Positions 1 through 10,207 are shown, counted from the stretch's first letter. The stretch is DNA of 64,000 nucleotides from Hyphomicrobium denitrificans 1NES1 (GCF_000230975.2 NC_021172.1:1984001-2048000), one strand, 5' to 3'. Numbers and translations are program-made. The notes: generated by a model not told the origin, from the letters alone.

Positions 1-428
1 AGACCGACGGCGATGCCGTAAGCCTGCAATGCAGCGAGAATGACCGTCAGGTAGCGTGTGTATTGGTTGATCTGCTTGCGGCCCGCCTCGCCTTCCTTTT
101 TTAAGGCTTCGAGCTTCGGCGAGATCGACGTCATCAACTGCATGATGATCGACGCCGAGATGTACGGCATGATGTTGAGGGCAAAGATCGCCAGACGCTC
201 CAGCGCACCACCGGAGAACATGTTGAACATTCCGAGGATGCCACCGGCCTGCGACTTGAACGTCTCGGCGAAGGCCGCCGGATTGATGCCCGGCATGGGA
301 ATGAAGGTACCGAGACGATAGACGACGAGGGCGCCCAGGGTGAACCAGAGGCGCCGCTTCAGATCCTCCGCCTTCGCGAAAGCGCTAAAATTCAGATTCG
401 AAGCTAGCTGCTCGGCAGCGGAAACCAT
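1..428 (-). CDS. secY: Protein translocase subunit SecY (partial, N-terminal part)
   Basis: SecY is the channel-forming subunit of the inner-membrane SecYEG translocon. About 142 N-terminal residues are visible; the rest lies beyond the left edge. Translation from the ATG at 428 gives the cytoplasmic start [10 protein letters not shown], a first membrane segment ([14 protein letters not shown]), the plug-region motif [18 protein letters not shown], and a second membrane segment ([14 protein letters not shown]). It follows rplO after 140 bases, the usual end of the spc operon. The frame is open to the edge, so there is no sign of damage. Identification is secure from sequence and position. Confidence 0.95.
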   Translation of the reverse strand, partial: MVSAAEQLASNLNFSAFAKAEDLKRRLWFTLGALVVYRLGTFIPMPGINPAAFAETFKSQAGGILGMFNMFSGGALERLAIFALNIMPYISASIIMQLMTSISPKLEALKKEGEAGRKQINQYTRYLTVILAALQAYGIAVG

Positions 429-568
429 TGCTGTCTTCTCCTAACCGCCGCCGTGGCGCCCCTAGAAGCAACACGTCGGCCTGGACCCAATCCGCGCTTT
501 CATGCGCGAACTCGGTCCGGACACGAGACGCGCGGGGGGACGAAGCGCTGCCGTCTCCCGCGCTGCCG

Positions 569-1120
569 TTATTCCTCGGTCTTCGCGGCTGGCTTCTTGC
601 CCGAAGCTGCTTTTTTGGCCGCCGATTTCTTGCGCTTCTCTTCGTCGGCCGCGATCACCTTGCGTTCGATGACGCTGATGCTGCCGCCTGCCTTTTCGAC
701 CGCGGCCTTGGCCTTTTGAGTTGCGTGATTGACAGTAATCGAGATCTTCGCCTTGATTTCGCCGTCGCCGAGCAGGCGCACACCGTCCTTGGGGCGGCGC
801 ACGATACCCGCTGCAATCAAAGCTGCCAGATCGAGCGGCTTCGAGCCGTCGAGACGCTTATCATCGATTGCCTGCTGCAGCGTGCCGACATTGATCTCGT
901 TGAAATCCTGCGGACGCCACTTGTTGAAGCCGCGCTTCGGCAGACGGCGATGAAGCGGCATCTGACCGCCTTCGAAGCCGCCGATCGCGACGCCGGTGCG
1001 GGCCGTCTGGCCCTTGCCGCCGCGGCCACCCATCTTGCCGAGTCCCGAGCCGATACCGCGGCCGATGCGAACGCGCGTCTTCTTGGCGCCGGGGTTATCT
1101 TTGATGCCGTTGAGCCGCAT
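569..1120 (-). CDS. rplO: 50S ribosomal protein L15
   Basis: L15 is a late-assembly protein of the large ribosomal subunit. The 183-residue product starts MRLNGIKDNPGAKK, followed by the Gly/Arg-rich RNA-binding extension (RIGRGIGSGLGKMGGRGGKG) typical of L15. It is about 40 residues longer than the E. coli protein because of a C-terminal Lys/Ala tail (KRKKSAAKKAASGKKPAAK). It lies five bases after rpmD and before secY in the spc operon, the standard order. Confidence 0.97.
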   Translation of the reverse strand: MRLNGIKDNPGAKKTRVRIGRGIGSGLGKMGGRGGKGQTARTGVAIGGFEGGQMPLHRRLPKRGFNKWRPQDFNEINVGTLQQAIDDKRLDGSKPLDLAALIAAGIVRRPKDGVRLLGDGEIKAKISITVNHATQKAKAAVEKAGGSISVIERKVIAADEEKRKKSAAKKAASGKKPAAKTEE

Positions 1121-1125
1121 AGTCG

Positions 1126-1317
1126 TTATTTCCCTTCTACGACCTGCACGAGATGCTGAACCTTTTTCAGCATGCCGCGCACGGCCGGCGTATCTTCGAG
1201 CGTCGATGTGCGGCCAAGCTTATTGAGTCCGAGACCAATCAGCGTCTCGGCCTGCCGCTCGGGGCGACGGTTCGGGCTGCGAACCTGCTCCAATGTGATC
1301 GTCTTCTTAGCCGCCAT
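1126..1317 (-). CDS. rpmD: 50S ribosomal protein L30
   Basis: Small large-subunit protein of 63 residues (E. coli L30 has 59). The core [20 protein letters not shown] and the following GLNKLGR match the L30 family, and the protein ends [11 protein letters not shown]. It sits between rpsE and rplO with short spacers, which is its conserved place in the spc operon. Start is the only ATG fitting the family N-terminus. Confidence 0.96.
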   Translation of the reverse strand: MAAKKTITLEQVRSPNRRPERQAETLIGLGLNKLGRTSTLEDTPAVRGMLKKVQHLVQVVEGK

Positions 1318-1371
1318 ATCGTTACCTCAAGTCCATTTGTGAAGCGGCGCTTCGGCCACTCCGCATTTCTC

Positions 1372-1953
1372 TTAGGCGTCGGCGCCGGCGCCAGCGTCGG
1401 CAGCAGCCGAGCCGTCACGGCGACGCGACACGATGTCGGAAACCTTCTTGTTGCGGCGGGCCGCAACCGCGCGCGGGTTCTCCTGCGCCTTCAGTGCGTC
1501 GAAGGTCGCGCGGATGACGTTATAGGGGTTCGTCGAGCCCATCGACTTGGCGACCACGTCATGCACGCCAACCATCTCGAAGACGGCGCGCATGGCACCG
1601 CCCGCGATGATGCCGGTACCAGCAGGCGCTGCGCGGAGCACGACCTTGCCCGAGCCGTGGCGGCCGACGCTGTCGTGATGCAGCGTGCGGGCGTCGCGCA
1701 GCGGTACGCGGAGAAGGTTGCGTTTCGCGCCTTCCGTCGCTTTGCGGATGGCTTCAGGCACTTCGCGCGCCTTGCCATGGCCAAAACCGACGCGGCCCTT
1801 CAGATCGCCCACGACGACGAGCGCGGCGAAGCCGAACCGCTTGCCGCCCTTGACGACCTTGGCGACGCGATTGATGTGCACCAGCTTATCGGTGAACTCG
1901 CTGTCGCGTTCCTCGCGGTCTCTGCCACGGTCTCTCTGGGGTCCACGTGCCAC
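1372..1953 (-). CDS. rpsE: 30S ribosomal protein S5
   Basis: S5 lies near the decoding site and helps set translational accuracy. The 193-residue protein has the charged N-terminus usual in alphaproteobacteria ([14 protein letters not shown]), the double-stranded RNA-binding core ([18 protein letters not shown]) and the C-terminal S5 fold ([20 protein letters not shown]). A short Ala/Gly/Asp tail ends the protein. The start codon appears to be GTG at 1953, with AGAGGA about nine bases upstream. Confidence 0.96.
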   Translation of the reverse strand: MARGPQRDRGRDREERDSEFTDKLVHINRVAKVVKGGKRFGFAALVVVGDLKGRVGFGHGKAREVPEAIRKATEGAKRNLLRVPLRDARTLHHDSVGRHGSGKVVLRAAPAGTGIIAGGAMRAVFEMVGVHDVVAKSMGSTNPYNVIRATFDALKAQENPRAVAARRNKKVSDIVSRRRDGSAAADAGAGADA

Positions 1954-1974
1954 GATGTGTGTCCTCTCGGGTCC

Positions 1975-2337
1975 TTAGAACTTCAATCCGCCTTCGCGGG
2001 CGGCATCGGCGAGCGCTTTCACGCGCCCATGAAAGAGAAAGCCGCCGCGATCGAATACGACCTCGCTGACGCCAGCCTTGATTGCGCGCTCGGCGACGAG
2101 CTTGCCGACGGCTGCAGCCGCAGCTTTGTCGGCGCCGGTCTTGACCGAGCCCTTGATGTCTTTTTCGAGCGTCGAGGCCGCGGCGAGTGTCACGCCCTTC
2201 GCGTCGTCGATCACCTGTGCATAGATGTTCGCCGACGAGCGGTGAACTGAAAGCCGGGGACGGCCGTTCGCGCTCTTCCTCAAAGAACGGCGAACGCGCG
2301 CCTGGCGGTTCTTGAATTTGTCGTTGGTGTTTGCCAT
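1975..2337 (-). CDS. rplR: 50S ribosomal protein L18
   Basis: L18 binds 5S rRNA together with L5 and L25. The 120-residue protein carries the family signatures [20 protein letters not shown] and [20 protein letters not shown]. It lies between rplF and rpsE in the spc order, with short spacers consistent with cotranscription. Length agrees with the E. coli protein (117). Confidence 0.97.
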   Translation of the reverse strand: MANTNDKFKNRQARVRRSLRKSANGRPRLSVHRSSANIYAQVIDDAKGVTLAAASTLEKDIKGSVKTGADKAAAAAVGKLVAERAIKAGVSEVVFDRGGFLFHGRVKALADAAREGGLKF

Positions 2338-2348
2338 CGCTGCCGTTC

Positions 2349-2891
2349 CTACTTCTTCTTGCCTTCCTTGCGGAAGATATATTCGCCCTTATAGCGCACG
2401 CCCTTGCCTTGATAGGGCTCAGGCTTCCGGGAAGCGCGGATCACGGATGCGATCTCGCCCACGGCCTGCTTGTCGATGCCGGATACCGACACAAGCTCCT
2501 GCTTGGCGCCGCCGACCTTGACTTCGACGCCTGCTGGGATCTTCAGCACGACGTCGTGGCTGTAGCCGACCGACAAGGTCAGCGTGTCCTTGCCCTTCAT
2601 CGAAGCCTTGAAACCAACGCCGTGGATTTCAAGATCCTGATGATAACCCTCGGTGACACCCTTGATGAGGTTCGCGACCTGCGTGCGCGACATACCCCAC
2701 TTCGAACGTGCGAGCTTGGTGTCCTCGAGGAGCGAAATGTCGATCCCCTCGTCCGTACGCTGCACCTTCAAGGCGTCAGGGACCGTGAAGGCGAGCTCGC
2801 CCTTCGGGCCTTTCATTTTCACCGTCTGGCCGCTGATCGTCGCCGTCACATTGGACGGGACGGGGACGGGCTTTTTACCGATGCGCGACAT
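2349..2891 (-). CDS. rplF: 50S ribosomal protein L6
   Basis: L6 has two related RNA-binding domains and sits near the factor-binding region. The product is 180 residues (E. coli 177), starting [15 protein letters not shown]. It contains GPKGEL after the first domain start and ends with the family motif [13 protein letters not shown] followed by a Lys-rich end. It is between rpsH and rplR as expected. Confidence 0.97.
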   Translation of the reverse strand: MSRIGKKPVPVPSNVTATISGQTVKMKGPKGELAFTVPDALKVQRTDEGIDISLLEDTKLARSKWGMSRTQVANLIKGVTEGYHQDLEIHGVGFKASMKGKDTLTLSVGYSHDVVLKIPAGVEVKVGGAKQELVSVSGIDKQAVGEIASVIRASRKPEPYQGKGVRYKGEYIFRKEGKKK

Positions 2892-2938
2892 GACTTCTCA
2901 AAACCTTGTTTCGTTCGGCCGGCATGCCGGCCATAGCC

Positions 2939-3337
2939 TTAGAAGATGCTGCAGATGACTTCGCCGCCGACGTTCGCTTCGCGCGCCTTCGAGTCCGACA
3001 TCACGCCCTTCGGCGTCGACAGAATCGCAACGCCCAAACCATTGGCGACCGTCGGGATATCTTTGACGGGCGAATAGACGCGGCGGCCCGGCTTCGAGAT
3101 GCGCTCGATCTCGCGGATCGCAGGCTGGCCATTGTAATATTTCAGCTCGATCTCGAACTGGGGTATTTCACCCTTGAGCTCGACGCGGCTGTAACCACGG
3201 ATGTAGCCCTCTTCGGCGAGCACGTCGAGGACGCGTGCACGAAGGCTTGAGGCAGGTGTCGCCACCTTCGGCCGGCGACGCATCTGCGCGTTCCGGATGC
3301 GTGTCAGCATATCGCCCAACGGATCATTCACGGACAT
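2939..3337 (-). CDS. rpsH: 30S ribosomal protein S8
   Basis: S8 binds the central domain of 16S rRNA and, in E. coli, represses the spc operon. The 132-residue product starts [18 protein letters not shown] and ends with the conserved [16 protein letters not shown] and a terminal GGEVICSIF. Position between rpsN and rplF is standard. Whether autogenous control at the rplE region is kept here cannot be judged by eye. Confidence 0.97.
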   Translation of the reverse strand: MSVNDPLGDMLTRIRNAQMRRRPKVATPASSLRARVLDVLAEEGYIRGYSRVELKGEIPQFEIELKYYNGQPAIREIERISKPGRRVYSPVKDIPTVANGLGVAILSTPKGVMSDSKAREANVGGEVICSIF

Positions 3338-3349
3338 CGTGCGTTCCTT

Positions 3350-3655
3350 TTACCAGCTCGACTTGACCATGCCCGGGATACGCCCCTGGCTCGCCAGCTC
3401 GCGGAGCTGGTTGCGGCACATCTTGAGCTTGCGGTAGTTGCCGCGCGGGCGGCCGGTGATCTCACAGCGATTGCGGACGCGGACTTTCGAACCGTTGCGC
3501 GGCATCTCCGCAAGCTTCAATCTTGCGGCGAAGCGTTCTTCCGGCGTCTTCGTCTTGTCCTTGGCAAGCTCTTTCAGGCGCTTGCGCTTCGGAGCCTGCG
3601 CCAGCGCCATTTTGCGCCGGCGGTTATTCTTTTCGATCGAACTGGTCTTTGCCAT
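3350..3655 (-). CDS. rpsN: 30S ribosomal protein S14 (long, zinc-free type)
   Basis: S14 is part of the 30S head. The 101-residue length and the absence of the CxxC pairs show that this is the C-minus (zinc-independent) form. The C-terminal signature [20 protein letters not shown] and [13 protein letters not shown] is intact. It lies between rplE and rpsH in the spc operon. Confidence 0.97.
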   Translation of the reverse strand: MAKTSSIEKNNRRRKMALAQAPKRKRLKELAKDKTKTPEERFAARLKLAEMPRNGSKVRVRNRCEITGRPRGNYRKLKMCRNQLRELASQGRIPGMVKSSW

Positions 3656-3697
3656 TTCTTCTCCTCCAAAGGCCTTTCGGCTTTTTGCCGAGGTCCT

Positions 3698-4375
3698 CTA
3701 GCTGCGGAACGGAAAGTTGAAGCCCTTGAGCAATTCGCGGGCTTCATCATCGGTGCGGGCCGTCGTGCATATGATCACGTCGAGACCCAAAACATTGTCG
3801 ACCTTGTCGTAGTCGATCTCGGGGAACACGAGATGCTCCTTGAGGCCGGTTGCGTAGTTGCCGCGGCCGTCGAAGCTCTTCGGGTTCAAACCGCGGAAGT
3901 CCTTGACGCGCGGCAGCGCGATCGTGACGAAGCGATCAAGAAATTCATACATGCGGTCGCCGCGCAGCGTCACCTTCGCGCCGATCGCCATGCCTTCGCG
4001 CACCTTGTACGTTGCTATAGCCTTGCGAGCGCGCGTTACGACGGGCTTCTGACCGGCAATCAACCCGAGGTCGGTTGCTGCGTTGTCGACCTTCTTGCGG
4101 TCGTTCACCGCTTCACCGACGCCCATGTTGAGAACAATCTTCTCAATGCGCGGAATCTGCATGACGTTCGCGTAGCTGAATTTCTCTTTCAGCGCATCGC
4201 GCACAACCTTCTCGTAATGCGCTTTGAGGCGAGGCTTGTAATCCTTCGGACGCGGGGCCGCGGCAGCGCGCGGCTCGGAGGGTGCGGCCTTCGCAGCCTT
4301 CGCCTTCTTCGCGCCGCCCTGGGCAGCCGCGCCTTGCGGCTTTGCAGCTTTCGCTGGTTTGTCTTTCTCAGCCAT
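3698..4375 (-). CDS. rplE: 50S ribosomal protein L5 with a basic N-terminal extension
   Basis: L5 binds 5S rRNA and contacts tRNA in the P site. The protein is 225 residues, about 45 longer than the E. coli form. The extra length is an N-terminal low-complexity stretch rich in Ala, Lys and Pro (residues 1-45) before the normal start region [17 protein letters not shown]. The conserved [14 protein letters not shown] and [17 protein letters not shown] motifs are present. The frame and codon use continue unchanged into the extension and no other good start is nearer the core, so it is likely translated. It follows rplX by three bases. Confidence 0.95.
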   Translation of the reverse strand: MAEKDKPAKAAKPQGAAAQGGAKKAKAAKAAPSEPRAAAAPRPKDYKPRLKAHYEKVVRDALKEKFSYANVMQIPRIEKIVLNMGVGEAVNDRKKVDNAATDLGLIAGQKPVVTRARKAIATYKVREGMAIGAKVTLRGDRMYEFLDRFVTIALPRVKDFRGLNPKSFDGRGNYATGLKEHLVFPEIDYDKVDNVLGLDVIICTTARTDDEARELLKGFNFPFRS

Positions 4376-4378
4376 GGC

Positions 4379-4705
4379 CTAGTTCTTCTCCGGGATCTGC
4401 TCGCCCGAGCGCTTTGCGATGCGGACCTTCTTGCCGTCGTTCAGGACCTTGAAGCCGACGCGCGTCGGCTTGCCGTCCTTCGGGTCCTCGACTGCAATAT
4501 TCGACAGATCGATAGGACCTTCTTTCGAAATGATGCCGCCTTCCTGGCTCGCCGACTGGCGCTGATGACGACGCACCATGTTGACGCCGCGGACGAGCGC
4601 GCGGTGCTCCTTGGGGCGCACCTCGATGACCTCGCCGCGCTTGCCTTTGTCGCGGCCCGCCAGAACGATGACGTTATCGCCCTTCTTGATCTTAAACGCG
4701 GACAT
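4379..4705 (-). CDS. rplX: 50S ribosomal protein L24
   Basis: L24 starts assembly of the large subunit. The chosen start is the ATG at 4705, giving 108 residues beginning [20 protein letters not shown], which is the KOW-domain start of the family; a longer upstream reading frame would run through rplN and is not credible. The start overlaps the rplN stop by one base (ATGA), pointing to coupled translation. The KOW motif and the ALVRGVNMV strand are intact. Confidence 0.97.
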   Translation of the reverse strand: MSAFKIKKGDNVIVLAGRDKGKRGEVIEVRPKEHRALVRGVNMVRRHQRQSASQEGGIISKEGPIDLSNIAVEDPKDGKPTRVGFKVLNDGKKVRIAKRSGEQIPEKN

Positions 4706-5073
4706 CAGAGGACCTCCGGAGCGAGCGAAACGATCTTCATGTGGTTCTTGGCGCGAAGCTCGCGCGTGACGGGTCCGAAGATGCGGGTGCCGACCGGCTC
4801 GCCGTTGGCGTTGATCAGCACGGCCGCGTTGCGGTCGAAGCGGATCAGCGACCCGTCGGCGCGACGAATACCTTTCGCGACGCGAACGATGACCGCCTTC
4901 ATCACCTGGCCCTTCTTGACGCGGCCTTTCGGGATTGCCTCCTTCACGGAGACGACGATCGTGTCGCCGACGGTCGCGTATTTGCGTTTCGAGCCGCCCA
5001 GCACCTTGATGCACTGAACGCGGCGCGCGCCCGAGTTGTCGGCGACGTCGAGATTGCTCTCCATCTGGATCAT
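4705..5073 (-). CDS. rplN: 50S ribosomal protein L14
   Basis: L14 contacts the 30S subunit across the subunit interface. The 122-residue product starts [18 protein letters not shown], with the family signature [21 protein letters not shown] and [20 protein letters not shown]. Length matches E. coli (123). It overlaps rplX by one base and is separated from rpsQ by a 143-base spacer that contains a perfect 16-bp palindrome. Confidence 0.97.
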   Translation of the reverse strand: MIQMESNLDVADNSGARRVQCIKVLGGSKRKYATVGDTIVVSVKEAIPKGRVKKGQVMKAVIVRVAKGIRRADGSLIRFDRNAAVLINANGEPVGTRIFGPVTRELRAKNHMKIVSLAPEVL

Positions 5074-5141
5074 CGCGTCGTTCCTTCTCTTTTGGCTTCG
5101 TCAGAAGCCCTATTCTCGTTTGCCTTCGGGCTCGCGGGGTC

Positions 5142-5157
5142 TTGGGAAATTTCCCAA
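5142..5157. repeat. Perfect 16-bp palindrome in the rpsQ-rplN spacer
   Basis: The sequence TTGGGAAATTTCCCAA reads the same on both strands. It lies in the largest gap inside the ribosomal block (5074-5216). It lacks a loop, so as RNA it would not fold well; it may be a protein site or chance. No function is claimed. Confidence 0.6.
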
Positions 5158-5216
5158 CGCTCCAACGGCGTCAAAAGCGCTCTCGTGTCGAACCGCGTGA
5201 GAGCGAGGCTTACGCC

Positions 5217-5447
5217 TCACTGCGTTATTGCGATCCAACGTTTGTTCTTGGAGATCGGCCGGGTCTCTTCAATCGAAACCTGGTCGCCAACCTTGAACGA
5301 ATTCTTCTCATCGTGCGCGTGGTACTTCTTCGTACGACGCACCGTCTTCTTCAGCAGAGGATGCGTATAGCGGCGCTCAACCTGAACGACGATGGTCTTG
5401 TCGTTCTTGTCGGACACCACGACACCCTGCAACACGCGCTTCGGCAT
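5217..5447 (-). CDS. rpsQ: 30S ribosomal protein S17
   Basis: S17 is a primary 16S rRNA-binding protein with an OB fold. The 76-residue product starts [20 protein letters not shown] and carries [20 protein letters not shown] and the ending [12 protein letters not shown]. It lies between rpmC and rplN, and starts 14 bases after the rpmC stop. Confidence 0.96.
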   Translation of the reverse strand: MPKRVLQGVVVSDKNDKTIVVQVERRYTHPLLKKTVRRTKKYHAHDEKNSFKVGDQVSIEETRPISKNKRWIAITQ

Positions 5448-5461
5448 AATCTATGTCTCCC

Positions 5462-5668
5462 TCACGCGCCTTTTCTGACGCTGCCAGCGCGCTTGGCGCT
5501 CGCCTCGGTTTTGATGCGTGCGATATCGCGGCGAACAAGCCGGATGCGCGCCGTGTTCTCAAGCTGACCGGAAGCCCGCTGGAAGCGCAGGTTGAACTGC
5601 TCCTTCTTGAGCTTCGCCAGCTGGTCGTCGAGCTGATCGAGCGACATGCCTTTGAAATCGTCGGCCAT
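5462..5668 (-). CDS. rpmC: 50S ribosomal protein L29
   Basis: L29 lies at the polypeptide exit tunnel, where SRP and trigger factor dock. The 68-residue helical-hairpin protein contains [20 protein letters not shown] and [19 protein letters not shown]. It lies between rplP and rpsQ in conserved order. Confidence 0.96.
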   Translation of the reverse strand: MADDFKGMSLDQLDDQLAKLKKEQFNLRFQRASGQLENTARIRLVRRDIARIKTEASAKRAGSVRKGA

Positions 5669-5684
5669 GACTGTTCCTCAACTC

Positions 5685-6095
5685 CTATTCGAGACGCGTC
5701 ACGACGCGCGTTTTGATCGGAAGCTTGGCGGCGCCAAGGATCAAAGCTTCCTTGGCAACCTGCTGGTTCAGGCCGCCGAGCTCGAAAATGATGCGGCCAG
5801 GCTTCACGCGAGCTACCCAAAGCTCGGGCGAACCTTTGCCGGAGCCCATGCGGACTTCGGCGGGCTTTTTCGACACCGGCACGTCGGGAAAGATGCGGAG
5901 CCACATACGGCCGGCACGCTTCGTGTGACGAGCGATGGCGCGGCGGGCGGCTTCGATCTGGCGCGCGGTCAAGCGCTCCGGCTCCATCGCCTTCAAGCCG
6001 ACCTCGCCATAAGCGAGCGTCGTGCCCGACTTGGCGGCGCCGTGAATGCGACCCTTGAACTGTTTGCGGAACTTCGTCCGTTTCGGTTGCAGCAT
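5685..6095 (-). CDS. rplP: 50S ribosomal protein L16
   Basis: L16 helps shape the A site of the peptidyl transferase centre. The 136-residue length equals the E. coli protein. Signatures are [36 protein letters not shown] and [17 protein letters not shown]. Position between rpsC and rpmC is standard. Confidence 0.97.
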   Translation of the reverse strand: MLQPKRTKFRKQFKGRIHGAAKSGTTLAYGEVGLKAMEPERLTARQIEAARRAIARHTKRAGRMWLRIFPDVPVSKKPAEVRMGSGKGSPELWVARVKPGRIIFELGGLNQQVAKEALILGAAKLPIKTRVVTRLE

Positions 6096-6116
6096 AATTT
6101 ATGTGCCTCTCGGGTC

Positions 6117-6941
6117 TTATGCTTCCGGCGTCGATGAGCCGGCATCCGAGGCTGCGGGAGCGCCGCCGCCAGATCCGGAGCCGCGTCCGCCACGTCCGCC
6201 GCGGCCAGGGCGGCGATTGCCGCGGTCGGGGCGATCGCCATCGTCGCGACGCGGGCGCGGTGCGCCGCTTTCCTGCATCTCTGCGAGTTTCTTGTCGGCC
6301 GCCATCGGATCGTGCTCGATGATCTCGCCCTTGAAGACCCAGACCTTGATGCCGATGATGCCGTAGGCCGTGCGGGCAACGCCGTAGCCGAAGTCAATGT
6401 CGGCACGCAGCGTGTGCAGCGGCACGCGGCCTTCGCGGTACCATTCGGTACGGGCAATTTCGGCGCCGCCGAGACGTCCGGCGACGTTGATACGAATGCC
6501 GATGGCACCGAGACGGAGAGCCGACTGAACGGCGCGCTTCATGGCGCGACGGAAAGCGACGCGGCGCTCGAGCTGCTGGGCGATGCCTTCGGCGATCAGC
6601 GTTGCGTCGATCTCGGGCTTGCGGATCTCAAGGATGTTCAGGTGAACTTCCGAGCTCGTCAGCTTCGCGAGATCGGCGCGCAAGCGCTCGATCTTCTCGC
6701 CCTTCTTGCCGATGAGAATACCGGGGCGCGCAGTCTGAACCGTGACGCGGCACTTCTTGTGCGGGCGCTCGATGACGACTTTCGAAATGCCCGCCTCGCG
6801 CTGCTCCTTCATGATGTGGTTGCGGATAGCGCGATCTTCGTGCAGCAGCTTGCCGTATTCCCCGCGGGCCGCGAACCAGCGGCTGTCCCAGGTGCGGTTG
6901 ATGCCAACGCGAAGGCCGACGGGATTGACTTTTTGACCCAT
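6117..6941 (-). CDS. rpsC: 30S ribosomal protein S3 with a long Gly/Arg-rich tail
   Basis: S3 forms part of the mRNA entry channel. The core is complete: [20 protein letters not shown], the KH domain with [24 protein letters not shown], and the C-terminal domain ending in VWVFKGEI. The protein is 274 residues against 233 in E. coli. The extra residues (about 225-274) form a tail with [20 protein letters not shown], like an RGG-type nucleic-acid-binding tail. It lies one base after rplV. Confidence 0.97.
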   Translation of the reverse strand: MGQKVNPVGLRVGINRTWDSRWFAARGEYGKLLHEDRAIRNHIMKEQREAGISKVVIERPHKKCRVTVQTARPGILIGKKGEKIERLRADLAKLTSSEVHLNILEIRKPEIDATLIAEGIAQQLERRVAFRRAMKRAVQSALRLGAIGIRINVAGRLGGAEIARTEWYREGRVPLHTLRADIDFGYGVARTAYGIIGIKVWVFKGEIIEHDPMAADKKLAEMQESGAPRPRRDDGDRPDRGNRRPGRGGRGGRGSGSGGGAPAASDAGSSTPEA

Positions 6942-6942
6942 A

Positions 6943-7392
6943 TTACTTGGTCTCCTTGGACTTCGCCTGAGCCTTGCCGGCGGTCGGCTTCTTCGCGGCT
7001 TTCTTCTTCTCGGCCTTCTCCTCTTCGACCTGACGGACGACGACGGTCAGCTGCGAGAACGGCTTCATCACCGGCGCGCCGCGGCCACGGCCGCGGGCGT
7101 GAAAGCGCTTCATCACCAGGTTCTTGCCGACGTAAGCTTCGGCAACGACCAGATCGTTGACGTCGAGCGAGTGGTTGTTCTCGGCGTTCGCGACGGCGCT
7201 CATCACACACTTGCGGACATCGCCCGCAATGCGCTTCTCGCTGAACTCGAGTTCGGCAAGCGCCTGATCGACCTTCTTGCCGCGGATCAGACCGGCGACG
7301 AGGTTGAGCTTTTGCGGCGAGATGCGCAGCGACTTCGCAACCGCCTGGGCCTCGGTGTCGGCGAGGCGTCGCTGATGGCTAGGCTTGCCCAT
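6943..7392 (-). CDS. rplV: 50S ribosomal protein L22
   Basis: L22 lines the nascent-chain exit tunnel with its extended loop; changes there affect macrolide response. The 149-residue product holds [19 protein letters not shown] and the loop [22 protein letters not shown]-terminal Lys/Ala/Glu tail makes it about 40 residues longer than E. coli L22. Its start overlaps the rpsS stop by one base. Confidence 0.97.
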   Translation of the reverse strand: MGKPSHQRRLADTEAQAVAKSLRISPQKLNLVAGLIRGKKVDQALAELEFSEKRIAGDVRKCVMSAVANAENNHSLDVNDLVVAEAYVGKNLVMKRFHARGRGRGAPVMKPFSQLTVVVRQVEEEKAEKKKAAKKPTAGKAQAKSKETK

Positions 7393-7670
7393 TATTTCCT
7401 CACCGCTTTCTTATCGCCGCCGTGCCCGTGGAAAATGCGGGTCGGTGCGAATTCCCCGAACTTGTGGCCGATCATGTCTTCCGTCACGACGACCGGAATG
7501 TGCTTCTGCCCGTTGTGCACGCCGAAGGTCAGGCCGACGAACTGAGGCAGGATGGTAGAGCGGCGGCTCCACATCTTGATCACCTCGTTGCGCCCCGACG
7601 CGCGCGACTTCTCCGCCTTCTTCAGGAGGTAGCCGTCGACGAACGGGCCTTTCCAGACTGAACGTGTCAA
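7392..7670 (-). CDS. rpsS: 30S ribosomal protein S19
   Basis: S19 sits in the 30S head close to S13. The 92-residue product matches the family in length and in [39 protein letters not shown] and [17 protein letters not shown]. The start codon appears to be TTG at 7670, with AAGGAG about eight bases upstream; no ATG fits the conserved N-terminus. Confidence 0.96.
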   Translation of the reverse strand: MTRSVWKGPFVDGYLLKKAEKSRASGRNEVIKMWSRRSTILPQFVGLTFGVHNGQKHIPVVVTEDMIGHKFGEFAPTRIFHGHGGDKKAVRK

Positions 7671-7694
7671 AGTCGAATCTCCTTCAGTTCGCCG

Positions 7695-8519
7695 CTACTT
7701 CTTCGCCGTCTGGCGCGAGCGTACGATGTATTTCGTCGTGGTCTTGTTCTTGCGCGTCTTGAAGCCCTTGGTCGGCTTGCCCCACGGCGTCGCCCAGTGC
7801 TTGCCGCCCTTGGTACGACCGCCGTTCGGGTGATCGACCGGGTTCATCGCAATCGAGCGAACTGTCGGACGACGGCCGAGCCAGCGTGTGCGGCCGGCCT
7901 TGCCGACCACGGTGTTCATATGATCGGGGTTCGACACCGCACCGACCGTCGCCATGCATTCGGCGCTGACCTTGCGTGTCTCGCCCGAGTTGAGGCGGAG
8001 AACGGCAAACCCCGAGTCGCGGCCGACAAGCTGAACGAACGAGCCCGCCGAGCGCGCTATCTGGCCACCCTTGCCCGGCTTCATCTCGACGTTGTGGACG
8101 ATCGTGCCGATCGGCATTGAGGCCAGCGGCATCGCGTTGCCGGGCTTCACGTCGACCTTCGTTCCCGAGACGACGGTGTCACCGACACCGAGGCGCTGCG
8201 GCGCCAGGATGTAGGCCTGCGTGCCGTCCTGGTACTTGATCAGCGCGATGAATGCGGTCCGGTTCGGATCATATTCAAGACGCTCGACGGTCGCCGGCGC
8301 ATCGTACTTGCGGCGACGGAAGTCGATCCTGCGATAGGCACGCTTGGCGCCGCCGCCGATGTGGCGTGACGTGATGCGGCCGTCGCTGTTGCGGCCGCCC
8401 GTCTTCGTCAAACCTTCGACGAGCACTTTGACGGGCTTGCCCTTCCACAGCGTCGACTTGTCGACCTGAATGAGGTGGCGGCGTCCGGGCGACGTCGGGT
8501 TGTATGTCTTAAGCGCCAT
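7695..8519 (-). CDS. rplB: 50S ribosomal protein L2
   Basis: L2 is needed for subunit joining and peptidyl transfer. The 274-residue product carries the central [20 protein letters not shown] and the catalytic-region signature [20 protein letters not shown]. Length equals the family norm. It lies between rplW and rpsS in the S10 order. Confidence 0.98.
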   Translation of the reverse strand: MALKTYNPTSPGRRHLIQVDKSTLWKGKPVKVLVEGLTKTGGRNSDGRITSRHIGGGAKRAYRRIDFRRRKYDAPATVERLEYDPNRTAFIALIKYQDGTQAYILAPQRLGVGDTVVSGTKVDVKPGNAMPLASMPIGTIVHNVEMKPGKGGQIARSAGSFVQLVGRDSGFAVLRLNSGETRKVSAECMATVGAVSNPDHMNTVVGKAGRTRWLGRRPTVRSIAMNPVDHPNGGRTKGGKHWATPWGKPTKGFKTRKNKTTTKYIVRSRQTAKK

Positions 8520-8532
8520 GATGCGTTATCCC

Positions 8533-8829
8533 TTAGAGCCCTGTCGTCACGTCGATCGAATGTCCGCTCTCGAGCGTCACGACGGCCCTCTTCGTATCGC
8601 TCAACACGGCCTTGACGCCGCGGAACGCTTTCAGCTTGCCTTTGCGAACGATCGTGTTGACAGCCTTGACCTTGACTTTGAACAGGGCTTCGACCGCGTT
8701 CTTGATCTCAGTCTTCGTCGCATCAGGCTTGACCTTGAAGATCACCTGGTTGGCTTCGGAGGCCAGCGTTGCCTTTTCGGTGATGACCGGCGCAACGATG
8801 ACGTCGTAAGCGGAGCGTTTCGTCGTCAT
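8533..8829 (-). CDS. rplW: 50S ribosomal protein L23
   Basis: L23 at the tunnel exit is the docking site for trigger factor and SRP. The 98-residue protein contains [20 protein letters not shown] and [20 protein letters not shown]. Its first four bases overlap the end of rplD, a coupled arrangement usual in the S10 operon. Confidence 0.97.
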   Translation of the reverse strand: MTTKRSAYDVIVAPVITEKATLASEANQVIFKVKPDATKTEIKNAVEALFKVKVKAVNTIVRKGKLKAFRGVKAVLSDTKRAVVTLESGHSIDVTTGL

Positions 8830-9443
8830 TTGAACCGCGCCTCCAGCGCTGCGACGGCGGCACGGGTCAGAACCAGCTTCTTACGACGCAGAATGTCGTA
8901 GACGTTGATGCCCTGAACCGGAAGCACGTCGATATTCGGAATATTACGGGCTGCGCGTGCGAAGGTCGGCTCGAGTTCCGCGCCGTCGATAATCAGCGCA
9001 TTGTCGAGCGATAGCTTTGCAAACTGCGCCTTCAGCGCGCCGGTCTTGCCTTCCGACGTCGCCTTGTCGATGACGACGATCTCACCGGCTTTCGCTTTCG
9101 AAGAGAGTGCGTGGCGCAGCGCCAGGGCGCGAACCTTCTTCGGCAGCTCGATCGCATGCGAACGTGGCTTCGGGCCGAAGGCCTTGCCGCCGCCGCGGAA
9201 CTGCGGTGCCGACTTGTCGCCGTGACGGGCGCCGCCGGTACCCTTCTGCTTCGTCATCTTCTTGCCTGTGACCGCGACTTCAGAGCGATCCTGGGCGTGA
9301 TGCGTGCCGGCCATACGCTTCAGCGTCTGATAGCGCACCATGCGGTGAATGAGATCGTTCCTGACCTCAAGACCGAAGATCTCGTCGGCGAGATCGATGT
9401 CGCCCGCCTTGCTGGCGTCGAGGTTCGTGACTTCAGCTTTCAT
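8826..9443 (-). CDS. rplD: 50S ribosomal protein L4
   Basis: L4 binds 23S rRNA and, in E. coli, controls the S10 operon by attenuation. The 205-residue product has the loop region [19 protein letters not shown] and the C-terminal [18 protein letters not shown]. The start is taken as ATG at 9443, preceded at six bases by AAGGAAGG; a GTG one codon upstream is the alternative. The start overlaps the rplC stop. Confidence 0.97.
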   Translation of the reverse strand: MKAEVTNLDASKAGDIDLADEIFGLEVRNDLIHRMVRYQTLKRMAGTHHAQDRSEVAVTGKKMTKQKGTGGARHGDKSAPQFRGGGKAFGPKPRSHAIELPKKVRALALRHALSSKAKAGEIVVIDKATSEGKTGALKAQFAKLSLDNALIIDGAELEPTFARAARNIPNIDVLPVQGINVYDILRRKKLVLTRAAVAALEARFK

Positions 9444-10144
9444 CACGCGCCTTCCTTCTTCGCTTCGCCGCGAGCTGTGAACGCACCCGGCTTCGGCAGG
9501 TCGGCCGGAGCCGCTTTCTTCACCGCATCGCGGACGATGACCCAGCCGCCCTTCGAGCCCGGAACCGCTCCGCGCACCATGACAAGGCCACGAGCCTTGT
9601 CGATCTTGGCGACGACGAGGTTCTGCGTCGTGACACGCTCGTCGCCCAAGTGGCCGGCCATCTTCTTGCCCTTGAACACCTTGCCGGGGTCCTGGCGCTG
9701 ACCGGTCGAACCGTGCGCGCGGTGCGTGACCGAAACGCCGTGCGTGGCGCGAAGGCCGCCGAAGTTCCAGCGCTTCATGGCGCCCTGGAAACCCTTACCC
9801 TGCGTCGTACCCGTGACGTCGACGAACTGGCCTGGAACAAAATGATCGGCCGTGATTTCGGCGCCGACTTCGATCAGGTTCTCAGGACTGACACGAAACT
9901 CTGCGATCTTGCGCTTCGGCTCGACTTCGGCCTTCGCGAACGTGCCGCGATCCGCCTTCGTCAACCGCGAGGGCTTCCGCGTACCGCCGCCGACCTGAAT
10001 GGCGGTGTAGCCGTTCTTTTCCACCGTGCGATGGGAGAGAACCTGCAGGTTCTCCAATCTCAGCACGGTCACGGGGACATGCTCGCCGGCATCTGTAAAG
10101 ATGCGGGTCATACCCACCTTCTGTGCAATCACCCCGGAACGCAT
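9443..10144 (-). CDS. rplC: 50S ribosomal protein L3
   Basis: L3 is an early-assembly protein reaching the peptidyl transferase centre. The start at 10144 gives [20 protein letters not shown], the usual alphaproteobacterial N-terminus; an ATG two codons upstream is less likely. The [20 protein letters not shown] and [20 protein letters not shown] motifs are intact. At 233 residues it has a C-terminal extension relative to E. coli (209). Confidence 0.97.
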   Translation of the reverse strand: MRSGVIAQKVGMTRIFTDAGEHVPVTVLRLENLQVLSHRTVEKNGYTAIQVGGGTRKPSRLTKADRGTFAKAEVEPKRKIAEFRVSPENLIEVGAEITADHFVPGQFVDVTGTTQGKGFQGAMKRWNFGGLRATHGVSVTHRAHGSTGQRQDPGKVFKGKKMAGHLGDERVTTQNLVVAKIDKARGLVMVRGAVPGSKGGWVIVRDAVKKAAPADLPKPGAFTARGEAKKEGA

Positions 10145-10207
10145 GTGCATTCCTTCCTATCGTTGGGGCCATTCGCGTTACCGCCAGAGGGCCCTTAAAA
10201 CCTTGGT

